Assembly (NCBI GenBank): GCA_041389885.1
Contig: JAWKRB010000031.1
Location: 31,051 to 95,050, forward strand
Length of the DNA: 64,000 bases
DNA from: JAWKRB01 sp041389885
GTDB taxonomy: Bacteria > Myxococcota_A > Polyangia > Polyangiales > Ga0077539
Reading direction: 5' to 3'
The notes under the pieces are model-generated. The model had not been told where the DNA came from. It saw nothing but the letters and a program-made list of their open reading frames with translations, and did no database searches. How positions within the stretch are numbered: the first letter of the stretch is position 1; each line of letters opens with the position of its first letter. Made by a program: the position numbers and the translations under genes. Shown piece by piece: positions 41,889 through 52,810 of the stretch.

Positions 41889-41935
41889 GCGACGGCACCT
41901 TTGGCGTTGGGGGGGGAGGACGCCGGTACCGTCGC
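41889..41935 (+). terminator. Likely terminator hairpin after the prolyl oligopeptidase gene
   Basis: GCGACGGCACC (41889-41899) pairs with GGTACCGTCGC (41925-41935) with one mismatch. An inner pair GGCG/CGCC (41903-41906, 41921-41924) strengthens the stem. No U-run follows, as is usual in this GC-rich DNA. Confidence 0.45.
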
Positions 41936-42017
41936 CGCATCAGGGCAATCCACGAAGCGTGCCAGAGAAGAATTCCCAGAAAATACCGAGAAGATGACCC
42001 AGGCGAGGGCGGCGCTG

Positions 42018-42035
42018 CCTTTCAAATGTGAAAGG
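42018..42035. promoter_or_regulatory. 7-bp palindrome upstream of the second lon
   Basis: CCTTTCA and TGAAAGG form a perfect inverted repeat around AATG, 13 bases before a TTGAAA box in an AT-richer patch. It could be an operator for lon or a short hairpin. No known consensus was matched. Confidence 0.35.
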
Positions 42036-42328
42036 TACCTCTCCAGGTTGAAATCATGCGTTGAATATATGGAAAATCCACGCGCGGCCTAATTGGGTGG
42101 ATCTCCGGTGCTTCGTTCGCCTGTTGGGGGAGTTGGGGCCTCCACGTTCGGGCAGGCGTTCTTGACGGAGCATTTCCCGGGCCTAGTTTGCTCCCATCGC
42201 CGTCGTCTCCCCGCTCACGAGAGGGGGTTCGCGATGAGCAGGCGACAGCACGGCGTCGGTCTCTGTCCCCTCCGTACTCGACGGAGTGGTAGAGCCGTGG
42301 CGTCGTGGTGTCTCCGAGGAGTTGATCG

Positions 42329-44725
<2,397 letters not shown>

Positions 44726-44732
44726 CCTCGCA

Positions 44733-44763
44733 GGGCCCGCGGTGTGACGAACGCCGCGGGCCC
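44733..44763 (+). terminator. Terminator hairpin after the second lon
   Basis: GGGCCCGCGG (44733-44742) and CCGCGGGCCC (44754-44763) are perfectly complementary with an 11-base loop, starting 8 bases after the lon stop. No T-run follows. Confidence 0.65.
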
Positions 44764-45022
44764 GTTCACGCACTCCCTTCCCCGTCCCCTTCCCACGATG
44801 GCGCTCCCACGAGATGCGTCTCCACTCGGCGTCGACGCGCGAGATGCGACTCGCGTGGCAGCCCCGGTGCAGTCGCGGAGCCGCTCCGCCGTAGTGATGC
44901 CGTGAACCCTCTCCACGATCGGCACCAGCACACTAGTGCTAGCCTGAGGAGGGCATTGGATCTCTTCCAAGGCTCAGAAGTCGTCTCGATCCTTGGGATG
45001 CCCCCCGAAACTTCGAGCGGGC

Positions 45023-45259
45023 GTCGCGACGCCCGGCGCTGGGGTTCGCAGCCCTGCCGGTGCGCGGGATCGGTGCTCACCCCAGGCAACCATTGGGGTC
45101 ACCCGGCTGGCGCCGGGTTGCAGTCAGATCCACTTAACATCAAGTAGTTTCAAGCATTTGCAGCCCGTCGAAGGACGGGCGACCTCCAATTGTTGCCTGG
45201 GGTGAGCACCGATCCCGCGCACCGGCAGGGCTGCGAACCCCAGCGCCGGGAATCGCGAC
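45023..45259. repeat. Large palindromic element with 74-bp inverted repeat arms
   Basis: The arms 45023-45096 and 45186-45259 are reverse complements over 74 bases with only three mismatches. The 89-base centre has a perfect hairpin GCCCGTC-GAAG-GACGGGC (45164-45181) and an ACCCGG/CCGGGT pair. Such structure fits a MITE-like element or a structured RNA; no transposase is adjacent. Both arms would translate to the same peptide-like run (RRWGSQPCRCAGS), typical of repeats that get mis-called as genes. Confidence 0.75.
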
Positions 45260-45324
45260 CTTGAAAGGGATGCGTCACATGGCCTGAGACCGCGCGGATG
45301 TGTCTGCCATCCCTTGTGTCTCTG

Positions 45325-45359
45325 CCCCTCCTCCATCGGCGAAGCCCATGGAGGAGGGG
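45325..45359. repeat. 12-bp perfect hairpin
   Basis: CCCCTCCTCCAT (45325-45336) and ATGGAGGAGGGG (45348-45359) pair perfectly with an 11-base loop. It could be a terminator or part of the palindromic element to its left. Confidence 0.5.
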
Positions 45360-45902
45360 GCGGGGGTGGAGGGGCCCCGCGTCGGGTCGAAGGGACGAGG
45401 GGCGGCGCGGACAGACCAGAGGCGCATCACGCTTGTTTCCAAGCGGATTCCTGACGTGTGTGTCGAACGCAGCACAACGTGGGGGAGGGCGCGCGGCAGC
45501 GCGGAGGGGGCCCTCCAGATGAAGGAGCCGCTTCAATCGGCCCACGCGCTCGTCACGTTCGTCGGGACCTTGAAAGGGCTCGACCCCGAACGTTCTTGAT
45601 CCTCAGCTCGATCGCGGGGGTAGCCATCGCGACCGTCGTATCGGTTCCGCCTGAAACGTCAAGGCCGTCCCGCGCTCCCCGTCACGGTCTCGGCGTCCCT
45701 CTCGGGGGCGCGGCCTGCGTCGAAGCGCTCGGGCCGAGCAGGGCGGAGGGGGCCCCCGCGCGATGGACGAACGCGGCCACCTCGTCGCCGCGGGACGGCC
45801 GCTCTCGGCCCGTCGCCACCGGCGGGGAGAGCGCCCTCTCGGGCCCAGTGCGCATGGCCCGGTTCTTGTTCACGAGCGTCTCCGGGAGGTCATCGAGAGA
45901 CC

Positions 45903-46253
45903 ATGAAGTTGAAGTTTGAGTTCGCGTTCAATCGACACACGTCGCATCTCGATCCGGCGGTGAGGGTGTTCCTCGACGAGCGCCGCACGCCGGGCAACGT
46001 CGCCGACGACATCGAGGTGAAGATGAAGCAGCAGGGCGACTCTCTCGTGTGGAAGGGCGAGTGCACGTCGGAGGATCCCTCCCCCGTGGGCATGTTCGTG
46101 CGCGCCGTGTTCGAGGGCTCCTCGGGGGCGATCTGGATCCTCAAGGTGAGCCGGAGCGACGACGGCAAGGACGTCGTCGTCTATGACAACACCCCGTTCA
46201 AGCAGAAGGTGCAGCGAGGGCTCAACCTCGTGTGGGCGAGGATCGAGTCGTGA
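45903..46253 (+). CDS. Small protein of unknown function at the island's left edge
   Basis: A 116-residue soluble protein without a signal peptide. The sequence alternates strands (MKLKFEFAFNRHTSHLDPAV, WILKVSRSDDGKDVVVYDN, VQRGLNLVWARIES), so a small beta-rich fold is likely. No domain is recognised. The ATG is preceded by GGGAGGTCATCGAGAGACC, with GGGAGG about 12 bases off. Its stop overlaps the GTG of the next gene (GTGA), so the pair is translationally coupled. It may be part of the downstream beta-helix cluster by position and strand, but the following genes are a few dozen bases apart. Confidence 0.55.
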   Translation: MKLKFEFAFNRHTSHLDPAVRVFLDERRTPGNVADDIEVKMKQQGDSLVWKGECTSEDPSPVGMFVRAVFEGSSGAIWILKVSRSDDGKDVVVYDNTPFKQKVQRGLNLVWARIES

Positions 46254-46591
46254 GCACCCGATGGACCCTCGCCGCGCTCACCGTCGCTGCGACGATGGCC
46301 GTCAGCCGACAAGCCGCCGCGCAGGACACCAGCGCGAGCGGCGCGGGGCTACCAATCCATGGACCTGGTCTTGACCGCGCTCAACCTCGGGGGACGCTGT
46401 CGGTCCGTGTGGAGACCGCGCTCACCCAGGACGAAATCCGGTGGCAGAGCCTCGGGGTGTTCACCCCGCTGGTGGCCGTGGCGACCACCGACCGGCGGCG
46501 CTTCGAGGGCGTGCTGCGCTTCGTGCGGTGGAAGGTCGAGACCCTCACGGGCGACAGCGCGGTGTTCACCCTCGCGGGGACCGTGAACTGA
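46250..46591 (+). CDS. Small exported protein
   Basis: The GTG at 46250 overlaps the previous stop and gives a signal peptide, STRWTLAALTVAATMAVSRQAAAQ, with an A-x-A cleavage site. The mature ~90 residues (LSVRVETALTQDEIRWQSL, FEGVLRFVRWKVETLTGDSAVFTLAG) are beta-rich with no cysteines and no recognised family. Coupling to the gene before suggests the two proteins work together, one inside and one in the envelope. A 65-base gap follows before the beta-helix genes. Confidence 0.55.
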   Translation: MSTRWTLAALTVAATMAVSRQAAAQDTSASGAGLPIHGPGLDRAQPRGTLSVRVETALTQDEIRWQSLGVFTPLVAVATTDRRRFEGVLRFVRWKVETLTGDSAVFTLAGTVN

Positions 46592-46656
46592 ATTTGCCGT
46601 GCTGGAATGAATGACCGCGGCAGACCGCGAATCCTATCTCGAACGGGAGAGGCAAA

Positions 46657-48696
46657 GTGAGTTTCTTCGATCGGGCATTCATCGACGTGCGGCGAGCGCT
46701 TGGCGTCGAGGGCTCATCACTGCTCATCATCGACGATGCGCGCGCCGCGGTCATCGAGTCTCTCTGCGCGAATCCTGTCGCCCTTCAAGCGGTTCTCTAC
46801 TTTGCGCCTGGGGAGTACGCCTTGATCGCAAACAGCGTCAGCCTCCCGAGGTGGGCCGGCGACCTCACGATCCCCGCGAACATCACGGTATGGTTTGATC
46901 CAGGCGCCATTCTGATCCTTGAAGACGCGCGATTGGTGATCCATGGAGGCATTCATGCGCCGGTCGCACCGATCTTTCGTGAGCTGCAGTCGGGGATGGT
47001 GATCTTCGGAGGCGAACCCGAGGCGCTTCTGCCAAGTGGTGGGGGCGACAGGCGATCCAGAGCAAGATGACGCTCCGGCGCTCCAACGCGCGATCGATGC
47101 AGGCTCCGCGCGTCGGATGCCCGGCCCGAGCGATTGTGGGCTTCGTCACTCCCTGGCGCCGTACCGGGAGCGCCCGAGATGCCCCCATCCGTGCAGATGG
47201 GAACGCCGGGCGCATTCCAGGATGTAGTCCCGAACAGCCGCGCGCCTCGCCCGTACCGCCCGGGGGGTGGAATCCGAAGACCGATCCCTGTCCTCCTCCA
47301 GCGCATGTACAGCGTGTCGACCCAGCTTGTCATGGGGAGACCTATCAGCGCGGTGGCGCCGCACCCCGACGGTCAACCTCGCCAGGCAGTGCGCGAGTTC
47401 GGCGTGTCGGGCGAGATCACCACGAGCCTCGTCGGGCTCCGATCAGGGGCGCTGGGGCCAACCGCGGGCATCCAGGCCAGCCGCCACGGATTCGCCGCCG
47501 AATCCGGCGCACTCCTGCTGCTCGACCTCGCCTTCGCGGCACGTATCTCCAATCTCGCGTTCGACGGAAAGCTCCTCGCAGACTTCGATCTCGCGGTCTT
47601 TCCGAGAGGCAATGGCACCACGACGGCGCACGCGATCTCCATTCGGGGATGCCGCTTTCGCGGCGCTCGGCTGGCGCAGGTGCAGCTCGGTCCGCGCAGG
47701 ATCAGGGCGGCAAGCGGCCGTGTCGCAGTCAAGATCGACGACCCGGCGCCACCGATGAGCGCAAAGGGCACCTCGTCGGGGATCACCCAGTTCTCGAGGC
47801 CCGTCGTGAAGGCGCCCTTCGAGCAAGTAGAGGCAGGGATCGGGGATATGCCCGGATTCAGCCTCGAGCGGTGCACATTCGAGTGCAACATCACTGAGCC
47901 AGACGGGGATCGCACCGTCGCCGATCACCCACCTCGGGGCATGCTCGTTCGTGCCAGCAACGGCGTCGCGATGAGGGTCGCCGAGTGCGCCTTTCGGGGC
48001 GTCTCGCCTGCGTTCATCGACGTCTCTGCTGGGATGCTTCTGGTGGATCGCTGCCGATTCGACAACGCATCGGATGTCGTGGGCACACATAAGGTACCGC
48101 CGCCGTCAACGCCTGGCAGCGTCGGCAATCTTGGCTTCGAAGAGCCTCTGGGTGTCGACGTATATCTGGGCGCCGAAGGCGTCCTCAGCCGAGCGATGAA
48201 CAGCAGATCCGCCGCGCCTACACAAGGCTACGTCGCGTTGACGTCATGTCGCTCGAGCAGCACGCACTCGCACTTTGCAACACCCCGGCCGAGTCCGCTC
48301 GGGCATGATCGACCTACCCGAAGCAACCTGATCCTGGGGTGTGTTCATGCGCCCGCGCGCGTCAGCCGCGCCGGCCCAAACCATCCGGTCATCAGCGTGC
48401 GGTGGGGAAGGGGCGCTCTCACCCGGATTGCCCCAGCCAATCGTACAAACACCCGGCTCAACAGCGACGCCACGCTCTGCGTCGTCGGGTCACACTTCGG
48501 GGGTGACGTCTGGATCGACCACGGAGCCGCCCAGAGCGTGTTGGTGGCATGCCGAGTTCGAAACAGCTTCAACCTACCGCTGATTCAGACCGCCTCGGGC
48601 GAGTATGTGGCGATCGGAGGCGGCAGAAGGCCCGCGCTGGCGCCTCCGCCGAGTCGCATTCGGACCGTGGTCTTCGGCCTGCAGTACCTCGCGGCG
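46657..48696 (+). pseudogene. Right-handed beta-helix protein, interrupted by two compensating frameshifts
   Basis: The GTG at 46657 follows GGGAGAGG and starts MSFFDRAFIDVRRALG, like the two homologous genes at 50744 and 52797. A conserved block LTIPANITVWFDPGAILILED follows. At about 47033 the frame changes: the expected PKWWGATGDPEQDDAPALQRAIDAG is split between frames 1 and 2, and by about 47125 the frame returns to 1, where MGTPGAFQDVVPNS, the block PIPVLLQRMYSVSTQLVM and the beta-helix strands (ISNLAFDGKLLADFDL, FSLERCTFECN, MLLVDRCRFDNAS) continue. The last helix turns end near SFNLPLIQTASGEY (about 48600). No stop codon separates it from the FG-GAP lipoprotein part. A dead gene, assembly errors or a rearranged hybrid are all possible. 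Confidence 0.55.
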
Positions 48697-50742
48697 ATGT
48701 GGATTTTGCTCCTCGCCTCAGGCTGCCATAGCCCACCGAGCCTGTTACCTATCGACGCCTCGGCGGACTCGCCCGCCTCGATCACCGACCAACCTCAGGA
48801 TAGGCTCGACGCAGGGGGGCAAAGTGGAGTCGACGCCCCTGATGTTCCTCGGCCTCCCCCTCTCGACCGCCCCGTGATCACCCCCGATGTCATCGCGCGT
48901 GAGGACATCACATTTGGAGGCCCCGACCGACTGATCAATGAGCTCGACAGCGGGTACAACGGGACCCAGCTCTCGCCGCGTGACGTCATCCAACGGGATA
49001 TCGAGATCCAACGCGTCAGCGACGTGCCGTTCGTGACCGAGTACAGCGCGCCAACTCAGATGCGGGCCCCATGCCCCGAGGTGAGCGACGGCGAGCCCGG
49101 CATCGCGGCCCCGCGGCTCGTGTTTCCATTGTCACCCATGCGGGTGACCTCGCAGCGCCCAACGCTCATGTGGTCCCTTCCCGCTGGCGTCGACGGCGCA
49201 CGCATCGAGCTCTGCCGCGACCGTTGCTGCACACAGCCCATTGCCGCGATCGATGCGACCGGGACGAGCGTTCGTCCGCCCGAGACGCTCGCCGCAGGCG
49301 TCGTGTTCTGGCGGGCGCGAGGGCGAGTGGGTGCTCGCTTCGGCCGCGAGACCTCGTTCACCTGGGAGTTTGGGGTAAAGCACCGCGACGCGTCTGCAGA
49401 CACCGCGTGGGGGACGATCAAGGACTTCAACGGCGATGGATACGATGACCTGGTGAATTCGATCTATTCGACGACACGTTTGCAAACGCGCATCTACTGG
49501 GGTGGCCGAGACGGGATCGAGGCGTCGAGGTTCTGGGCGCTCGACGCATTGGTAGGATCGGTTCGAGCACGTGGTGGAGATTTCAACGGCGACGGGCTCG
49601 CTGATGCTGCGATTGGAGCGCATGTGTACGATATTACCGATACCAACGGGAATCAACTCTCCGCGTCCCGGTTGACCGTCGTGTACGGAAACCGAGGGCC
49701 ACTTGGTACTCCCGATGAGGTTCATCTTGTCGGCGGGGCACAGTTCGCCGTAGACGACTTTAATGGTGATGGATTCAGCGACTTGGTAACGACAATGCCG
49801 TTCGACCTCCGGGCGGAGGAGCGACTCGCAGCGATCGTCGTGCTTTTTGGCGGTAGCCAAGGCCTCGGATCGGCAGGACGACAGATCATCGTTGATCCTA
49901 TGGGTCGAAGGCTTCGGCCCCGATTCGGGTCAGTAGGAAGCTCTGGGGATCTTGACGGCGACGGCTATGCCGAGCTCCTGATAGGTGATTCCAGCGCAGT
50001 CGATGGTGATGGTGCGCTGTATATCTATCACGGTCATTCAAGCGGGCTCATCGTTCCGGCCGATGCAGTAATTTCGTCCGGACTCATCCCTGGGAGCGAC
50101 TTTCCGGGGTCTCATGACGGTGTAGGCGACATTAATGGAGATCGAATAGGCGACTACCTCGTCGGGAACGACGGATCCATTCATATTTTCCGTGGGATCA
50201 GAACCTCAGGTTTGCAGTACAGTCGCTCGATCCCTGTGCCGGAACCGGATCGTGCCTCAGGAGGTCTCAGGTTTGGCGGTCGGGTTACAGCGGGGCCCGA
50301 TCTGAACGGAGACGGTCTCGCCGAGTTGGTGCTACAGTGCAGTCACTGCGGCCCGGTCGATTGGATGGATCTCGACTTTGGTCGAGGGCGGGTCTATCTC
50401 TTCACCCAAGCACTTAATGACTCCTGGGTGCCAATCCCGACACTGACAATTCTAGGCGCGAACGACGCCTGGGATCACTCGTCAAGCTTTGGCACTCATA
50501 TCGCTGTGGGTGACTACGATGGAGATGGGTTCGACGATCTGGCCATCGGTGACCCTGAGAGTTGGGAGCAGTGGGCGCGACCATACAGAGGCAAGATCCA
50601 TATCGTTTTTGGGGGTCAATCGATCTCATCGCTGCGACGCAGTCTTGTCTACGGGGAAAGTGTGCCGTCGGTAGCGAGTTCTGGTATCGGTGACACACTC
50701 GCGTCGTCAGGACCGCCTGCATTCATAGGCGCTGGAGGTTGA
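48697..50742 (+). CDS. FG-GAP (integrin-like beta-propeller) lipoprotein
   Basis: From ATG 48697 the protein is 681 residues and begins MWILLLASGCHSPP, a lipoprotein-type signal with S-G-C. After a Pro/Asp-rich linker comes a short fibronectin-like segment (RPTLMWSLPAGVDGARIELC) and then about seven FG-GAP units with calcium-binding D-x-[ND]-x-D-G loops: DFNGDGYDDL, DFNGDGLADAAIG, DFNGDGFSDL, DLDGDGYAELLIG, DINGDRIGDYLVG, DLNGDGLAELVLQ, DYDGDGFDDLAIG. This would fold as a seven-bladed surface propeller for protein or glycan binding. The frame continues upstream into the beta-helix gene with no stop, so a fused polypeptide is possible; a GTG at 48667 is another start. No ribosome-binding site is clear. 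Confidence 0.75.
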   Translation: MWILLLASGCHSPPSLLPIDASADSPASITDQPQDRLDAGGQSGVDAPDVPRPPPLDRPVITPDVIAREDITFGGPDRLINELDSGYNGTQLSPRDVIQRDIEIQRVSDVPFVTEYSAPTQMRAPCPEVSDGEPGIAAPRLVFPLSPMRVTSQRPTLMWSLPAGVDGARIELCRDRCCTQPIAAIDATGTSVRPPETLAAGVVFWRARGRVGARFGRETSFTWEFGVKHRDASADTAWGTIKDFNGDGYDDLVNSIYSTTRLQTRIYWGGRDGIEASRFWALDALVGSVRARGGDFNGDGLADAAIGAHVYDITDTNGNQLSASRLTVVYGNRGPLGTPDEVHLVGGAQFAVDDFNGDGFSDLVTTMPFDLRAEERLAAIVVLFGGSQGLGSAGRQIIVDPMGRRLRPRFGSVGSSGDLDGDGYAELLIGDSSAVDGDGALYIYHGHSSGLIVPADAVISSGLIPGSDFPGSHDGVGDINGDRIGDYLVGNDGSIHIFRGIRTSGLQYSRSIPVPEPDRASGGLRFGGRVTAGPDLNGDGLAELVLQCSHCGPVDWMDLDFGRGRVYLFTQALNDSWVPIPTLTILGANDAWDHSSSFGTHIAVGDYDGDGFDDLAIGDPESWEQWARPYRGKIHIVFGGQSISSLRRSLVYGESVPSVASSGIGDTLASSGPPAFIGAGG

Positions 50743-50743
50743 C

Positions 50744-52810
50744 GTGGGAGCATTCGGCCCAGAATTGGTAGACGTGATCGGGCGCCTGGATGAGGATTCG
50801 CCCGACACGCGGGATCTGTCGGAGCTTCTTCAGTCCGTCTCGGCGATTGAGGCCCCTAGATTTCTCTACTTTCATCCACGAGTCTATCGCCTGGCTCCAG
50901 GTGACAGCTCCTCTCTACCCTACTATCTCCTCCCCGACGGTCACCAAGGACGAGCGTTGGTGTTTCCCGAGCGACACACGGTGTGGTTCGCACGAGGAGC
51001 GGTCCTCCAACTTGAACCCGATGTGGTCGTTATCTTCCGCGGGTCCCTCCGTGCGGAAAATACGATGATCTTCGACCTCCCGGAGGTTCGCGCTCGACGC
51101 TCGATGATGAGCGTTCCGGCGAATCTTGGGACGGCATCGGTGCGCTTCGAGAGCACGCGCATCGAGGAGATCTATCCCGAATGGTTCGGAGTTCGTTCTG
51201 TGGCAGGTGGAAGCTTCGTCGCACCCAACGATGCTTCGGCGAACACGGCCGCGTATCAGGCGTGCCTGCATGCGGCGTGTCGGGATCGCGATCGGCATGG
51301 CGTGAGCCTGCCGCCGCTGACCATCATCTCCAGGGGGATCTTCTCCCTCAACGACACGCTGGAGGCTCGGCCTGATGTCAACGGTCGCGCGGCTCTATGG
51401 CTCGCGGGCAATGGGGACTCGACCCGCCGCGGCAAGGGTATCCCCACGCTGACGCGGTTTTCTCGTGCGGCCCGCCCTGCTGGGGTGCAGGCAGGCACCG
51501 AGGTGGAGGATCATCGATCCGCGGTGCTGAGACTTCACCCGCAGGTGAGTGGGGAGATTTCGGGGGTCGGCTTCAAGGTCGTGAGCTTGCGACGTGGTGA
51601 GAAGACACCCCACGACGTTGCGCACGCGCTGCTGATCGAAGAGTTCACCACCGAAGGGACTGTTGCCGCCCCTCCGGGGCGGCATGTGATCATTGAGCGA
51701 AGTGGTCTGGTGGGGGCTCGTGAAGCTGTGATCGCAGTGCGTGCGCGCTCACGAGGGCCCAACGATCTATCCAGAGGCGTCGGCGCGACGATCCCTGTGC
51801 CCCCCTCGCCGGGCGCCATCGGCTTGCCCGGACCGTTGGGATTGCCTTCGGAGTTCCCTTCGCTGTTTCGTGCAGGTCTTCCTCGACGCGCGACGTACTA
51901 CGCGATGAGAGAGTGCGCCATCGACGCGGTGCTAGAGGGCTATGTTCCTTCGACGCCGAACGATCCAGCGAATCCCTCGACGCCCGTGCGCAGCAGCAGG
52001 TATGCGGTTGATCTCGACGTCCCTGCGGGAGGGCTAGCCGAACTCACGAGCGTACAGATCTACCAGGTCAAGCCGTCAGTCGCCTATTTCAATGACCGCG
52101 GCGCGCCGTTCGACTTTGTCGACCTCGAGGCGGGGGTGCGGGTCGTGGGACTCCCGCTCTTCGTGCGAGCGGCGTCGTTTCATCTCGGGGAGGGGCCTCG
52201 ACCTTCGCGGCCAGCGCCTTCTGGGAGTGCCCCAGATATGGCAGACGGGCAGGACCTCTGGCTCGCGCAGGGCGACCTGGGCATCGCGCCGCACGTCACG
52301 GTGGCTCATGCGGACTCGCAGAGCTGGTGGTTTCTCGGCGGGGAGCCGCTAAGCCGTGTCGCGCCCGGTGCGGTAAGTCTCTTGAACGTCGGGGCTGGAG
52401 ACGTGAACCGTACGCAGCTCGTGGTGGAAGAGGGCATGCGTTTCACGAGCGCACCCTCAACCGACGGTCTTCAGGCGTTCAGACTGCATACTCCACCCAG
52501 TGTGCTCTGGCCACGTAGCGCGACGCCGCTGTTGCTGCTGGCCTGTGCGTTTCGCCGCTACTGCGTCCGCCGCGATATGTCGTCTGTGGTCCTGAACATG
52601 GGGACATGCTTCTTCGGTGTAACGGAGGTCTCGTTGAATAGCTGGCTCCCGGCCGAGTCCGTGCCGCGGCCCCTACCCGGCGACTTTCTGGCAGGGATTC
52701 GAGACGGCAGGGTCATCGATCCCGCGGTGCGGCTGGATCGTTCGCGCGACGTGACTGAGCTCCCACTGCTCATCGACAATGGACCGGTGCAGGGACGTGC
52801 CATTCAGTAA
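50744..52810 (+). CDS. Right-handed beta-helix protein (second copy)
   Basis: The GTG at 50744 follows GGAGGTT, which overlaps the previous stop, so it is coupled. The 688-residue product begins MGAFGPELVDVIGRLD and has the family's N-terminal block (ALVFPERHTVWFARGAVLQLEPDVVVIFRGSL), the motif EEIYPEWFGVRS at about residue 145 and a long series of short beta-strand repeats of the pectate-lyase type. There is no signal peptide. It probably binds or cleaves carbohydrate, or acts as a tail-spike-like structural part, but no catalytic residues can be named. The next beta-helix gene's start overlaps its stop by 14 bases. Confidence 0.75.
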   Translation: MGAFGPELVDVIGRLDEDSPDTRDLSELLQSVSAIEAPRFLYFHPRVYRLAPGDSSSLPYYLLPDGHQGRALVFPERHTVWFARGAVLQLEPDVVVIFRGSLRAENTMIFDLPEVRARRSMMSVPANLGTASVRFESTRIEEIYPEWFGVRSVAGGSFVAPNDASANTAAYQACLHAACRDRDRHGVSLPPLTIISRGIFSLNDTLEARPDVNGRAALWLAGNGDSTRRGKGIPTLTRFSRAARPAGVQAGTEVEDHRSAVLRLHPQVSGEISGVGFKVVSLRRGEKTPHDVAHALLIEEFTTEGTVAAPPGRHVIIERSGLVGAREAVIAVRARSRGPNDLSRGVGATIPVPPSPGAIGLPGPLGLPSEFPSLFRAGLPRRATYYAMRECAIDAVLEGYVPSTPNDPANPSTPVRSSRYAVDLDVPAGGLAELTSVQIYQVKPSVAYFNDRGAPFDFVDLEAGVRVVGLPLFVRAASFHLGEGPRPSRPAPSGSAPDMADGQDLWLAQGDLGIAPHVTVAHADSQSWWFLGGEPLSRVAPGAVSLLNVGAGDVNRTQLVVEEGMRFTSAPSTDGLQAFRLHTPPSVLWPRSATPLLLLACAFRRYCVRRDMSSVVLNMGTCFFGVTEVSLNSWLPAESVPRPLPGDFLAGIRDGRVIDPAVRLDRSRDVTELPLLIDNGPVQGRAIQ

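Larger units (their letters stand above)
41885..42328. other. 444-base noncoding region upstream of the second lon
   Basis: No credible protein gene was seen here. It contains a terminator-like hairpin for the gene before (41889-41935), a 7-bp inverted repeat CCTTTCA-N4-TGAAAGG at 42018-42035, an AT-richer patch at 42043-42075 that may hold a promoter (TTGAAA at 42048-42053), and GAGGAG just before the lon start. The remaining ~150 bases show nothing I recognise. Confidence 0.5.
44726..45902. other. 1.2-kb noncoding tract holding a large palindrome
   Basis: No convincing protein gene was found. Contents: a terminator hairpin (44733-44763), a long inverted repeat (45023-45259), a 12-bp hairpin (45325-45359), a 13-base direct repeat GACCTTGAAAGGG at 45257-45269 and 45566-45578, and about 350 bases before the next gene in which I see no clear structure. 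Short open frames in it lack codon bias or ribosome-binding sites. Confidence 0.5.

Noticed and set aside
41796..42092. 98-codon plus-strand frame after the prolyl oligopeptidase
   Set aside because: It overlaps the end of that gene, lacks a ribosome-binding site and crosses a terminator-like hairpin.
45023..45545. Short open frames in the large palindrome translating to a repeated RRWGSQPCRCAGS run
   Set aside because: The identical peptide from both arms reflects the inverted DNA repeat, not protein coding.
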